Made by a program: the position numbers and the translations under genes
Part shown: positions 57,901-64,000 of the stretch, in pieces
Position numbering within the stretch: the first letter of the stretch is position 1
Layout: each line of letters starts with the position of its first letter
Source of the DNA: Ashinkailepas kermadecensis
Taxonomy: Eukaryota; Arthropoda; Thecostraca; Neolepadidae
Assembly (NCBI GenBank): GCA_034440615.1
Contig: JAOTOM010003179.1
Location: 1-64,000 of the forward strand
Reading direction: 5' to 3'
DNA length: 64,000 nt
The notes under the pieces: generated by a model
The model's input: only the letters and a program-made list of their open reading frames with translations
Told to the model about the DNA's origin: nothing
Database searches by the model: none

Positions 57901-58319
57901 ACAAATCTTGAACTTTAACACATCAACCCAATGCTGATGGGACCGTGGCCTAGCTCATCACAGAGACCACTGTCACCGATGATGCAGTGGTGAAATCCGT
58001 CTGACGGGAAAAGGAACGATCATCACACACGACCGGTCCGTAGGAGGCCATGATTACCGCGTCCAGTCGGGTCTCTTACCACCCGAGCGCCGCGGCACAG
58101 ATCCCGCTGGGTGGTGGACAGCCACCGCTCCATCTCGTCCACCTTCCCACGGTGCACGGCCAGCTGTTGGCAGTCGAGCGGCTGGTGTCGGTCCACCCAG
58201 AGGAAGTTGGCGGGGGCGGGGACGGCGGCGGGTGGCGCTGGTCGGGCGGCCGGCGGGGTCGGGCCGGCCCGCCGCCGCCGCCGCGGTGGCGCCGCCACCG
58301 GAGCGTCCGCGAACGACGA
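39903..58319 (-). CDS. RAD17: RAD17 checkpoint clamp loader, twelve exons, N-terminus missing
   Basis: RAD17 is the large subunit of the RFC-like complex that loads the 9-1-1 clamp onto damaged DNA in the nucleus. Twelve exons read right to left (58319-58080, 56878-56731, 55468-55279, 54290-54162, 53596-53517, 52240-52136, 50661-50530, 49158-48932, 48541-48402, 47673-47564, 40957-40894, 39966-39903). They total 1629 nt: 542 residues plus TGA, every junction GT-AG and in phase. Visible are LWVDRHQP (the family's PWVDKY-type motif) near residue 40, Walker A TGPAGCGKS at 87-95, Walker B LVLVDDL at 171-177, sensor 2 SGDVRAVINALQ at 281-292, LFRAVGKIIYAKR, ADLLTADW, ARGVM and the acidic end GIEEYED. 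Vertebrate RAD17 is about 670-680 residues, so roughly 60-100 N-terminal residues are not found. Ser replaces the usual Thr after the P-loop Lys, which is conservative. Many introns hold arrays of copied splice junctions. Confidence 0.95.
40360..40460. repeat. 36-bp tandem repeat
   Basis: Three copies with core CACAACTGTCAGTGGAGCTC, in the last RAD17 intron. Confidence 0.92.
40500..40795. repeat. ~35-bp minisatellite
   Basis: About eight copies with core ACCGACCTGACATCGACAAC followed by ggttaccgtacaac. On the gene's strand each unit contains GATGTCAG|GTCGG, acceptor- or donor-like. Confidence 0.94.
40894..40957 (-). CDS. RAD17: RAD17 exon 11
   Basis: 64 nt, phase 1 in and phase 2 out: SCLPEHDPRLYRNLHHPTLD. 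The acceptor is excellent (CCTTGTCTTCCCCAG) and the donor is ACAG|GTAATA. Sequence similarity to other RAD17 proteins is weak here, but it alone joins exons 10 and 12 in phase. Confidence 0.65.
40958..42054. other. AT-rich part of RAD17 intron 10
   Basis: No exon or clear mobile element. A small duplication, CAACACGCACTGACAGACAT, occurs twice near 41112-41160. Confidence 0.45.
42055..42490. repeat. 21-bp satellite, distal part of the RAD17 intron array
   Basis: About twenty units like GGTGGGTACCACTGATGCTC with single-base variation. It grades into the ~53-bp satellite, whose unit contains the same GATGCTCGGGTGTGTACC block. Confidence 0.95.
42490..47576. repeat. ~53-bp satellite grown from the RAD17 exon 10 end and donor
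   Basis: Roughly 95 copies over 5.1 kb. On the RAD17 strand each unit contains TACCGACCCGACC|GTGAGTG, identical to the exon 10 end and donor at 47564. Variants (accacgga/accgcgga, tcagtactcag/tcggtacccag, gatgatgctc) recur in blocks, a sign of unequal crossing-over or segmental amplification. The array touches the exon with no unique intron sequence between them. Long open frames on both strands (up to 656 codons) follow from the unit lengths and are not genes. Confidence 0.98.
47564..47673 (-). CDS. RAD17: RAD17 exon 10
   Basis: 110 nt, phase 2 in and phase 1 out: LERLRLDFADWRITNEQLVT then EMLPYLDKRLPGYRPD. Acceptor ATTGTTGTCAG, donor CGACC|GTGAGT. The LPYL block matches the position of the same motif in vertebrate RAD17. 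Confidence 0.85.
47674..48401. other. RAD17 intron 9
   Basis: Unique sequence without further exon, repeat or recognised element. Confidence 0.5.
48402..48541 (-). CDS. RAD17: RAD17 exon 9
   Basis: 140 nt, phase 0 in and phase 2 out: SRVSTLAYGSSVAARGVMFA through QFCQPRLTVVEQKRRR. Acceptor CTCTGCCGGCAG, donor CGCAG|GTTAGC. The spacing from DW at the end of exon 8 to ARGVM equals that in vertebrate RAD17. Confidence 0.9.
48790..48925 (-). mobile_element. tRNA-Ser/Leu-like SINE
   Basis: On minus, GGTTGGCCGAGTGGTTAGGG (A box of a class II tRNA) is followed at the correct spacing by CCCGGGTTCAACGC (B box) and a short body containing GGGATTGAGAAATG-complement sequence. It sits in intron 8 of RAD17 in the same orientation as the gene. 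Acceptor-stem pairing is poor, so a SINE is more likely than a tRNA gene. Confidence 0.55.
48932..49158 (-). CDS. RAD17: RAD17 exon 8
   Basis: 227 nt, phase 1 in and phase 0 out: GAGEEPPLPAHLAARRRCPL, LEQQPEEVCGRAGVQPDTVV, AHLHHNHVDFCASLEDAVTG and ATYISQADLLTADWQ. This is among the best matches to RAD17 (LPSHL, EPEEV, YLHQNYIDFF and ADILSGDW positions). Acceptor CCTGGCCGCAG, donor GGCAG|GTGTGT. Confidence 0.96.
49150..49705. repeat. 79-bp array of RAD17 exon 8 acceptors
   Basis: Seven to eight copies with a 79-bp period. On the gene strand each contains GGGCCCGACCTGGCCGCAG|GCGGT, copying the acceptor and first exon bases. The unit nearest the exon is the functional one; one distal unit is shortened to ~50 bp. 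Confidence 0.96.
49706..49944. other. RAD17 intron 7 unique part
   Basis: Unique sequence between the acceptor array and the SINE cluster; no feature recognised. Confidence 0.45.
49945..50110 (-). mobile_element. SINE copy 1, tRNA head type I
   Basis: On minus the head reads GGACGAGTGGTCTAGGGGTA (A box) and GGCTTCGAATC (B box), with a CAATC-GAAA-GATTG hairpin between them. The body contains GCGACCAATCGGCGTGAGAG and TTGGCGACGCTATATGAC, shared with the copies at 50218 and 59664. Confidence 0.7.
50218..50380 (-). mobile_element. SINE copy 2, tRNA-Lys-like head
   Basis: The same body as the neighbouring copy (GCGACCAATCTGCGTGAGAG, TTGGCGACGCTATATGAC) but a different head: GGTAGCTCATTTGGTAGGGT, TTGGACTCTTGATC in the anticodon arm and GCGGGTTCGAATCC. 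The head resembles tRNA-Lys. Acceptor-stem pairing is incomplete, so it is not taken as a tRNA gene. Confidence 0.68.
50530..50661 (-). CDS. RAD17: RAD17 exon 7
   Basis: 132 nt, phase 1 in and out: a basic linker (GQKKRVREEGKPKSKRPRQE, possible nuclear localisation signal) and RDASLGLFRAVGKIIYAKR, the conserved LFRALGK-type motif. Acceptor CTCCCTGTCGCAG, donor AAAC|GTTAGT. Confidence 0.95.
50662..51440. repeat. 59-bp array of RAD17 exon 7 acceptors
   Basis: Twelve or thirteen copies with a ~59-bp period. On the gene strand each unit contains GACCGCCACCTCCCTGTCRCAG, copying the exon 7 acceptor and its pyrimidine tract. Two distal copies are shortened. Confidence 0.96.
51555..51675. repeat. 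~18-bp tandem repeat
   Basis: Six copies of a unit like GGCTAACGATCAACACT. Confidence 0.9.
51676..52135. other. RAD17 intron 6 unique part
   Basis: An AT-rich stretch containing a near-palindrome: atatatctggaatgac at 51907 faces gtaattccagatatagc at 51999, and gagccgctaggagctccgaaggctc forms the loop side. It may be a small foldback element of about 115 bp. No other feature. Confidence 0.4.
52136..52240 (-). CDS. RAD17: RAD17 exon 6
   Basis: 105 nt, phase 1 in and out: GVTHPGRHVVEQLAATASGD then VRAVINALQFVCVQ. SGDVRAVINALQ is the sensor 2 motif of the AAA+ clamp-loader fold. Acceptor CCTGTCGACAG, donor CAGG|GTGAGT. Confidence 0.96.
52217..52530. repeat. 104-bp array of RAD17 exon 6 acceptors
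   Basis: Almost three copies of a 104-bp unit. On the gene strand each contains GTTGCCCTGTCGACAG followed by CTGGCGTGACCCACCCTGGC, the first ~24 exon bases. The period is not a multiple of 3. Confidence 0.96.
52531..53187. other. RAD17 intron 5 unique part
   Basis: A degenerate series of cgaacggaacattggacattacacaccgat-like units of ~40 bp lies at 52560-52710. It is diverged from the adjacent array (caaccgaacactgg). The rest is unique. Confidence 0.45.
53188..53580. repeat. 75-bp array of RAD17 exon 5 ends and donors
   Basis: Five copies, starts 75 bp apart (53281, 53356, 53431, 53506). On the gene strand each includes CAGCTGGTGGCCGCCATGGA, GAGGGTGCTGGC, CGTGCTGGTGCAG|GTGGGTAG: nearly the whole exon 5 coding segment plus its donor. 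Confidence 0.96.
53517..53596 (-). CDS. RAD17: RAD17 exon 5
   Basis: 80 nt, phase 2 in and phase 1 out: FRPVANKQLVAAMERVLAAE then ASRAGA. Matches the FNPVAPT...LNRIVTIEAN section of RAD17. Acceptor GCTGCTCCCAG, donor GCAG|GTGGGT. Confidence 0.95.
53915..54235. repeat. ~85-bp array of RAD17 exon 4 ends and donors
   Basis: Four diverged copies. On the gene strand each reads like GTTCAGGCCGATCTGGGGAT, GCATCAGATCAC|GTGAGTGTT, copying the last ~45 bases of exon 4 and its donor. One distal copy has GCAGTG in place of GTGAGT, so its donor is lost. Confidence 0.94.
54162..54290 (-). CDS. RAD17: RAD17 exon 4
   Basis: 129 nt, phase 2 in and out: RYGRGARSPCVFVLSDGGAR then SDLSVLSVFPDSVQADLGMH and QIT. 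Equivalent to the PLIFIISDS...LLFPKEIQ region. Acceptor TCCTACTGTTGCAG, donor ATCAC|GTGAGT. Confidence 0.95.
54296..54718. repeat. 12-bp polypyrimidine microsatellite at RAD17 exon 4 acceptor
   Basis: About 35 units of CTTCCTACTGTCG type on the gene strand (plus-strand GGAAGCGACAGTA). The last unit, CTTCCTACTGTTGCAG, is the exon 4 polypyrimidine tract and acceptor, so the array is an amplified splice-acceptor tract. On the minus strand it reads as a continuous Leu/Pro/Thr/Ser frame with no coding value. Confidence 0.96.
54719..55278. other. RAD17 intron 3 AT-rich part
   Basis: AT-rich with small repeats of atgatagtatagtatg at about 54800-54865. No exon. Confidence 0.5.
55279..55468 (-). CDS. 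RAD17: RAD17 exon 3
   Basis: 190 nt, phase 1 in and phase 2 out: AWEGPGDTIVPEGHLRRFAD, FMVRANRYGSVVTSGGGGAR, LVLVDDLPNALVYRRDEFYD and VLR. LVLVDDLPN is the Walker B region (acidic pair and following Leu-Pro-Asn as in the family). Acceptor CTGTCCACAG, donor CTCAG|GTAGTC. Confidence 0.95.
55430..55550. repeat. ~59-bp duplication of the RAD17 exon 3 acceptor
   Basis: Two copies containing, on the gene strand, GAGAGACACGCCTGTCCACAG plus the first ~40 exon bases (AGGCGTGGGAGGGTCCCGGC). Confidence 0.93.
55560..55665. repeat. ~21-bp tandem repeat
   Basis: Five copies of GCTGCGGGTTTAGGCCGACAG with variants. Confidence 0.92.
55666..56730. other. RAD17 intron 2
   Basis: No exon or recognised element. 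Moderately AT-rich unique sequence. Confidence 0.5.
56731..56878 (-). CDS. RAD17: RAD17 exon 2 (Walker A)
   Basis: 148 nt, phase 0 in and phase 1 out: SPFLLVTGPAGCGKSACVRC, VANKLGTQLVEWVAAAGGQH and HRDATFRTD. TGPAGCGKS is the P-loop. LGTQLVEWV corresponds to the HGIQVQEWI segment of RAD17. Acceptor GTCGTTGCCAG, donor GACG|GTAAGT. Confidence 0.97.
56879..57215. repeat. Degenerate array resembling the RAD17 exon 2 acceptor
   Basis: Diverged ~60-bp units. On the gene strand they read like GTTGCCAGACCATGGCTCTA-CTGGCGAC and CTGTCGCCAAAACCTCTACC-TACTGGTGAC, resembling the acceptor and first exon bases (GTTGCCAG|AGCCCGTTCCTGCTGG). Probably an old, decayed junction array. Confidence 0.6.
57220..57525. 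repeat. 31-bp minisatellite in RAD17 intron 1
   Basis: About nine copies of a unit like GGTTGGAGGCAGGTCACGGG followed by gacggtagcta. Confidence 0.95.
57526..58079. other. RAD17 intron unique part
   Basis: AT-rich, no exon or recognised element. Confidence 0.5.
58080..58319 (-). CDS. RAD17: RAD17 first recognised exon
   Basis: 80 codons, phase 0 at both ends: SSFADAPVAAPPRRRRRAGP, a Pro/Ala-rich linker, then ANFLWVDRHQPLDCQQLAVH and RGKVDEMERWLSTTQRDLCR. LWVDRHQP and LAVHRGKVDEME match the PWVDKYKP...LAVHKKKIEEVE region. I set the boundary at GGGTGCAG|TCG. Alternatively translation starts at the ATG 12 bases upstream (58331), which would make this exon 1 with a short N-terminus. Donor GGTG|GTAAGA. 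Confidence 0.88.
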
Positions 58320-59660
58320 CTGCACCCACATGGGCGTCGGCTAGCTCCGTCAGGGTGGCCGCCGACCACGGTCCTGGGGAGGGGCATTGTCATTAGCAAA
58401 GTGAGGTGTGTGCATGCTGCCATAGTCAAGCTGTTCATCAGGCATGCAGAGCTGCAGCATGACACCAGATTAAAGCACTTTGCAAACACTCGTGCAATCA
58501 ATAGGGATGCAGCGGTACAACCCATCACATTTGAATGATAGCACCACTTTATGGTATTGAACTTCAGTTGCCTTCTATTCAATCCAAAACAGAGAATGTT
58601 TCAATACAGAAGATGAGCTTTGCATTTTCACAACAGTGAAATAACTCTGGCTGAGATGTTTCAAGAATGAAAAATGCTTGCATAAATGTAAGTCTGGGCT
58701 ATGGACTATGCAGAGCCAACATGAAGATTGGCAATTTGTGTCATTTTAAATTAAAGCTAAACCAATAAATTTGGACCAGATCAAGCCAAAACACAATACA
58801 ATAAATAAAAAAGGTCATCCCAGAAACACTATTATCAACAATACAATACTATGACAATGTGCATCATATTTAAGCTCACTGTGTCATTTAGCTTCTTAGA
58901 CAGCTGATAACAAGAGCAATAGGCTAGGCAATCATTCCTGCATCAGCACAGGTTAATGTGTCACCAAGAGCCACCTGCAGGGTTGGAAAAACAGACTGCT
59001 CCTGGATGCTTGACATCCAGATGGTTATCCTTTCCAGAAAAATATATTCTTATTTTTCTGATTTGGAGGTGGAATGGTGCTGTTTCACAGCGAACTGCTT
59101 TGTCACAAAGTGCTCAAGATTCACTAAAAAGTGCAAGCTGAACTCATGCCATAGGTTTGAGGAAAAAATTCCTCTTCATATATTACTACCCAATAAACCC
59201 CTTCACATTCAGAATTACAAAGTACAAATCCAACCCTGGTCACACCTCACCAACAAAATTAAATTTACCTGCTATCTATTCCTAAAGGAAGGATGAAACC
59301 TATGAACTGACAACTTAAGATGTGTTCAATGTTGGGATGGTGAGCACAACTGAACCAGGAGATTGTAAAAAGAGAAAGATAAGAAGACAGAAGACAGAAC
59401 AGAAGAGATAATGAGAAAGTTGAAAAATAGTGCATGGTGTCTGCCATGTCTTCAAGTATGAGCAGTAGTTATCTATCTAGGTACTGAAGGACTATACAAG
59501 AGTTAATAGTACAAAATCACAGGAAGACTGGCAATACAAATCAAAAGTCAGGTGTTTCAAATAGAGTGAAGCCAGAGCTGAATCTGAAGTAAGCCATCTA
59601 AAGCACAGCAAAGGTGAAGCCAAAACGAGCTGTCTAAAATAGAGAAACCAAAGCCAAAGC
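58320..59660. other. AT-rich region upstream of RAD17 exon
   Basis: No coding signal. RAD17 5' exons could not be located here. Confidence 0.5.
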
Positions 59661-59663
59661 AAA

Positions 59664-59828
59664 TTTGGTTGGTTATTGGGTTGTATGACACGTTGACCGT
59701 TGAGTCATGTAGCGTCGCCAATTTTTCACTCTGATTGGTCGCAGGAGAAGAGTAGCGACAGGTGAGACTCGAACCCACAATCTTTTGATTGTGAGACAGG
59801 CAACTTACCCCTAGATTACCCATCCCCA
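59664..59828 (-). mobile_element. SINE copy 3, tRNA head type I
   Basis: On minus: GGGTAATCTAGGGGTAAGTT (A box), hairpin CAATC-AAAA-GATTG, GTGGGTTCGAGTCTC (B box), then the family body (GCGACCAATCAGAGTGAAAA, TTGGCGACGCTACATGAC) ending in a CCAATAACCAACC-type tail. The head and body match the copy at 49945; the copy at 50218 has a different head. Confidence 0.72.
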
Positions 59829-60233
59829 CCAAAGCAAATTTGAAGAGTTGGCTTTGCAAGGCCAAGGTAGATTTTGCACCCATGTCTGCTCCAGAAATGT
59901 TTGGTTAAGCACTGCAACTATGATCTGGAAGCACAACTACCCATAGGAGAATAAGGTCAGGCCATTTGACCACTCAGATGCATGCACAACATTCCTGTGG
60001 CTGCATATTGACAGTTGTGGTGCATATTGACAGACAGAAGGTATATGCTAAGAGTACATATCTTGTAACATGCAATATTTGGCATGTATGTCTAAGAAAC
60101 CCTTAATTGCTAGCTTAAAGCTAATTCCAGCCTACTTGAAGCTAGTCTAGCAGGCCCCCCCACTCCCACACACATCATTTTTGGGAAATCACACATAAAG
60201 GAGATATTTGCTACATAGCAGGGTCACTTCCTG

Positions 60234-60577
60234 GGTAATCTTTACCTTTTGGCCGATACATACTGCCAAGGTTAGTGATTTGTAAAAAGGTGTACAGTGG
60301 GGAACAGTGACGTCACAGGAGTCAGGGAAGTGACGTCATAGGAGTCGGGTATTGGTAAAGATTACCACCTCACCTAGACTAGGATAATGTTGCATAATAT
60401 AAAAAATGTATCATAGCATAATATAATCTAATCTAACCTAACCTAACTGGAAAAACAGAATCCTCCGAAGCCAATTTTTTGGCCATGACGTCATGAAATA
60501 TATGCAACATTGTATAGGCAACTCTTTACAAATCACTAACCTTGGCAGTATGTGTTGGCCGAAAGGTAAAGATTACC
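60234..60577. mobile_element. Foldback MITE 1 with 9-bp target duplication
   Basis: Ends are GGTAATCTTTACC and its perfect complement GGTAAAGATTACC, extended by imperfect inverted arms of about 60-100 bp (TTTTGGCCGATACATACTGC). The element is bracketed by the direct repeat CACTTCCTG at 60225-60233 and 60578-60586. The interior contains CTAACCTAACCTAAC (TTAGG complement) and two TGACGTCA-type palindromes. No transposase frame, so non-autonomous. A 9-bp duplication is typical of Mutator-like transposons. Confidence 0.85.
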
Positions 60578-60751
60578 CACTTCCTGTCAACACAGTGCAC
60601 CCCACTGCTCACACTGCACAATTAGTTATTTTGTGCTTCTTTTGAATGTGTAATATATACTTGATTGAAGTCATATAATTGTACTTGTAAAAGTATGCAC
60701 ATAAAACATTAGTCATATATTTACAATACTTTTGTATTACATTGAAATACT

Positions 60752-61076
60752 GGCTTTCTTTACCTTTCGGCCGACACATACAGCCAAGGTTAGTGATTTG
60801 TAAAGAGGTATACAGTGACATCACAGGAGTCAGGGAAGTGACGTCACAGGAGTTGGGTCTCGATGTGTTAGGTTAGGTTAGGTTAGGTTGGGTTAGGTTA
60901 GGTTGGGTTAGGTTGGGTTAGGTTAGGTTAATTTAGGTTAGGCTAGGTTATGTTAGTGCCCATCATCGACACCCGACTCCTGTGACATCACTTCCCTGAC
61001 TCCTGTGACGTCATTGTACACCTCTTTACAAATCACTAACCTTGGCAGTATATGTCGGCCGAAAGGTAAAGATTAC
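60752..61076. mobile_element. Foldback MITE 2, same family
   Basis: Arms of about 105 bp (CTTTACCTTTCGGCCGACAC ... its complement ending GGTAAAGATTAC) flank an ~85-bp core of TTAGG-type repeats (GGTTAGGTTAGGTTAGG with some GGTTGGG). It is flanked by TGAAATACT at 60743 and TGAAATACC at 61077, a likely 9-bp target duplication with one mismatch. Arms carry GTGACRTCACAGGAGTCAGG twice. Confidence 0.83.
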
Positions 61077-61246
61077 TGAAATACCTATATAATGATATTC
61101 ACTGTCTCTTTTGTGATCACTGTGCCACCAGAAATGTTGAACAGTGATAAATGTGTTGAACAGCACATTAACCAGTATAGGTATCTTAGATAGAATGGTC
61201 GGTATTTTTTTCTTAAACGGTGTTTTGGGAATTTTGGTGTTGGTGT

Positions 61247-61436
61247 TGGTGACGTCACTCGAACATACAGAGGGGAGGGTGTGCAGATGCTATTTCACAA
61301 TGGTGAAAACCTAACCTAACCTAACCTAACCTAACATTAACCTAACCTAACCTGACCCTTATAAATATTCCTGGTGATGCCCTTGGATCATTCAGTGCAC
61401 CCAGCTGCGGGGTGTCGGTACATTTGAGTGACGTCA
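61247..61436. mobile_element. Third foldback element with AACCT core
   Basis: Perfect 15-bp inverted ends TTGGTGACGTCACTC and GAGTGACGTCACCAA bracket a core with nine or so AACCT units (plus-strand AACCTAACCTAACC). A different terminal sequence from the other two elements, but the same design: TGACGTCA at the ends and telomere-like repeats inside. Confidence 0.65.
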
Positions 61437-61449
61437 CCAACAGCTGACT

Positions 61450-62400
61450 GGCAGTCAGCTGATGATGGCTTGGATACATTGTTTAGATAAAGGAAGTGTG
61501 AGGGGTAATACTTGAAGAATACCCATTATATGTACATGCCCTCTCTAATCTCCAAACTAAGAGTAGCATGAAAATGAAAGGTGTCATCAGAAAGTGTTCA
61601 ACGGGTAGGGCCAGAACCAACCCCAACATTCTCCCCTCACAAAGTGGTATCACTTGGGTGGTTTAATTGGTCATGACTGATGTCATGTCTTTGGCTCTGG
61701 GGAGTTCATTTTGGGGAAGGTTCTAAGAACAAAACTTATTTGGAATCAGAAAAATGAGTTGAAATTGACCATGGTACTGAAATGTTTGCCCACCCAAAAA
61801 TAAAAACATATAGGGGCCTATTTTTGAAACTTAACAATTTTGAGATTTCTATTTGTCAATATTAATTATTCTGATGGGTAGAGCCCACCGAGAAGCGTTG
61901 TTTGAAGTACATTTGCCCTGATAAAGTGTTTACTCTAGCCAGAATCGTCTACTTTAGCCGTAATGAGCAAATACACAAAACAAATGCCACACCTCCACGT
62001 TTTGAGAGTACTGAATACTATTTAATTACTATGTACCGGAAAAATGCTCAATGTAGCAATTGAGAAAAATTGCCGCAAATTTGCTTGTTTCAGGGATGCC
62101 ATATGGCATCCGTCTTGCTTTTGCACAAATTCATAGGCATTTTTGTGAATAAAACGCAGTTGGTACTATTGGTACTTTGCATGCGTTGGAGGTCGCCCGA
62201 AAGAAAATATAATGTTCTGAAATCTATGATATCCATGTCAGTTCCTTAACTAGATCTGTTCTACTAGATCTGTTCAATCATTATTTAATTCACAGCTAAA
62301 CAGCAGATCTTCGTTTACTGGCCAACGTGCAAGACATCATCAACGACATTTGTCTGCCGATCGATGATCAAGAAATCGTTATCGATATGCCAGCTGGCCA
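61450..62400. other. AT-rich spacer
   Basis: No gene or recognised repeat. Confidence 0.5.
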
Positions 62401-62415
62401 ACGAACAAGACTTCA

Positions 62416-62604
62416 TCAGCGTCGCACACTATCCTGACATCTGGGATGTGACGTTTGAACGGCACCCAATGCCGCCGCCGAAGTTAGCTGACCTTTCGGA
62501 CGGGCGCTGCTTCGGACACCGTTCTCCACCTGTTCCTTGACGAGCTGCTCTGCCAGCGAGACTTCGTTCCAGTTAGTGAGTTCAACCAGCCGCGATCTGT
62601 TCAC
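62416..62604. other. Coding-like patch of undecided strand
   Basis: The minus frame reads MNRSRLVELTNWNEVSLAEQ then LVKEQVENGVRSSARPK before a GTCAGC donor-like site. The plus strand just upstream reads ANEQDFISVAHYPDIWDVTF, which loosely resembles the start of a MADF-type DNA-binding domain. Neither reading has a complete domain. It may be a decayed transposon-derived gene fragment or an isolated exon. Confidence 0.3.
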
Positions 62605-63194
62605 GCGCCAGGATGGTCGAAGCTGTAGCAGGTGGCGCTGGTGTACTGAACGGGATGGTAGGTGGCGCTACAGGTTGTGCGCAGGGCCTTGAATGGTGCT
62701 ATTTCTCGGCACGTTCAGTACACTGAGAAAGGTGTAATCGTGTTGTGAACATCTCGTGTAAAAGATACTGCACATCTGCTCACAGGCATGACAACGAGCC
62801 CTTCCGCAGGGAGGATCGTAGAAGAGGTCGCGCGCCCCCACGCTCAAGAGCGACACCACCAAGCTCAAGAATCCGAAGAAACTCAAGAACAGATAAAAGC
62901 AGGCAGACAAGAAGAAGGAACAGAAACAAGAAGACAGCAAGCAACAAGAGCTCCAGGCACCCTCGACGAGCACACCTGCGTCTCGATAAGGAAATCCACC
63001 CACACAAAATCCCAAACTTCTCTGTCTCCCATCTATCCTTTACATCCCCGGAGGAAACCTAACGGTGCTGAGCCACTTCTCTAGGCCATTGCGGTCGGGG
63101 CAGGGACCAAATGGCATAAGCTTGGTCCAGGGTGTAACGAATCCGGGTCTTTTTCAGTAAAGGGAGTCGCCTTGCCGGTGGGGCGGGCCAGACC

Positions 63195-63399
63195 ATAGGC
63201 GCAGTCAAGGGGTGCGGGCCCGCACCCCCCCCCCTAGCACTAAAAAAAATGTTATAGATCAAAGGATATTTTTAGAGACTTTCACTGCGCAAAACCATAA
63301 ATTTTCGGCACGCTGCGTACGCCGATAGCCTTCTCTGTTTAATCATATTTGTTTGTTTCGGCGCTACCCCCCCCCCACGAAAATCCTGGCTGCGCCACT
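63195..63399. mobile_element. 205-bp MITE with 10-bp target duplication
   Basis: Imperfect terminal inverted repeats (ATAGGCGCAGTCA; the right end complements to AGTGGCGCAGCCA) lie between direct repeats GGGCCAGACC at 63185-63194 and 63400-63409. Internal poly-C/poly-G runs near both ends (cccccccccc) and an AT-rich core. No coding capacity. The duplication length suggests a Mutator-like family. Confidence 0.75.
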
Positions 63400-63409
63400 G
63401 GGCCAGACC

Positions 63410-64000
63410 CTAATAGAATGACACCCACACCGGCGTCTAACGCCTCTCCGCACGAGGTGTCTACTATGTACGCGCTTCGTGCAGACCGCGCCTAACATCT
63501 ACACCGAACCGCAGCACACCATCACACGGGAGTCTTCCTCACTCTCGCACAATCACTACGCCACATCCTGACCACACCACGCTTCACTCGGCACCCCACC
63601 CACACCATCGCACACACACAGAACAGCGCTGGTATACGAACGCTACTCGCCACAGACACATTCAACAGTCGGCGCTGTTCGTTCACGCTGCACCGCACAC
63701 TTAGCACCAGCCGGAGTTACATTTTCGCCCCAGAGGCCAGAGCTTGATAAAATTCCACTCGCCAACATCGCAGCACTGCCCGCCGCCACAGCCTTCCTCT
63801 ACGCCACAGCCACAGTAGACCACATCAGACGGGAGGAAAGATCCACACACAACATCCTTGATAATGACTTTCAACATATAACAGCTCCCGCCAGGCGTAC
63901 ACATATACGATAAGCAGTACGACGTCCGTCACTGAGTGCCTCTCCCACAACGCTGCCACCGCTGCATGCGCTACGGCCATGGTGAGCGTGCGTGCGCGTC
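63410..64000. other. Right edge, no confirmed gene
   Basis: C/A-rich sequence. The last bases, ending CTACGGCCATG|GTGAGCGTG at about 63981, look like the end of an exon with a donor, but too little sequence is present to judge. Confidence 0.35.

Noticed and set aside
60868..60955. Chromosome end (telomere)
   Set aside because: Only ~85 bp of imperfect TTAGG repeats lie inside an inverted-repeat element with target duplications; unique sequence follows on both sides.

Overview
The window is eukaryotic, animal and most likely arthropod, possibly a crustacean. Genes are split by GT-AG introns, exons are strongly GC-rich at third codon positions, and interspersed elements carry blocks of the arthropod telomere motif TTAGG. 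There are no operons, ribosome binding sites or CRISPR. A large share of the sequence is minisatellite, with at least 40 separate arrays and units of 10 to 104 bp.

Three genes can be supported. (1) A plus-strand gene, 15202-37404, of eight phase-compatible exons encodes a 1351-residue, mostly disordered, Pro/Ser/Arg-rich protein with an N-myristoylation-type start (MGNHHS). I do not recognise the family. (2) A single-exon plus-strand gene, 21319-22824, lies inside intron 2 of the first. It encodes a secreted or GPI-anchored EGF-domain protein. (3) A minus-strand gene, 58319-39903, of twelve exons whose phases all agree encodes the checkpoint clamp loader RAD17. It has Walker A, Walker B, sensor 2 and the acidic C-terminus; its N-terminal exon or exons were not found.

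Layout: 1-15 kb is repeat-rich with no gene I can support. 15-37.4 kb holds the MGN-protein gene with the EGF gene nested in it. 37.4-39.9 kb is an intergenic gap with small repeats. 39.9-58.3 kb is RAD17, with a 5.5 kb satellite in one intron. 58.3-64 kb is AT-rich and holds MITE and SINE elements.

The most striking observation is that at most exons of the two spliced genes the neighbouring minisatellite is built from the exon-intron junction itself. The repeat unit contains the last or first exon bases plus the splice donor or acceptor, so one junction can be followed by 2 to about 95 copies of a potential splice site. Donor-type arrays follow exons 2, 5, 6 and 7 of the MGN gene and RAD17 exons 4, 5 and 10. 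Acceptor-type arrays precede MGN exons 3 and 4 and RAD17 exons 2 (degenerate), 3, 4 (polypyrimidine tract), 6, 7 and 8. I regard this splice-junction amplification as the candidate undescribed phenomenon here. Also notable are foldback MITEs with TTAGG cores and 9-bp target duplications, and a SINE family whose shared body is joined to different tRNA-like heads.
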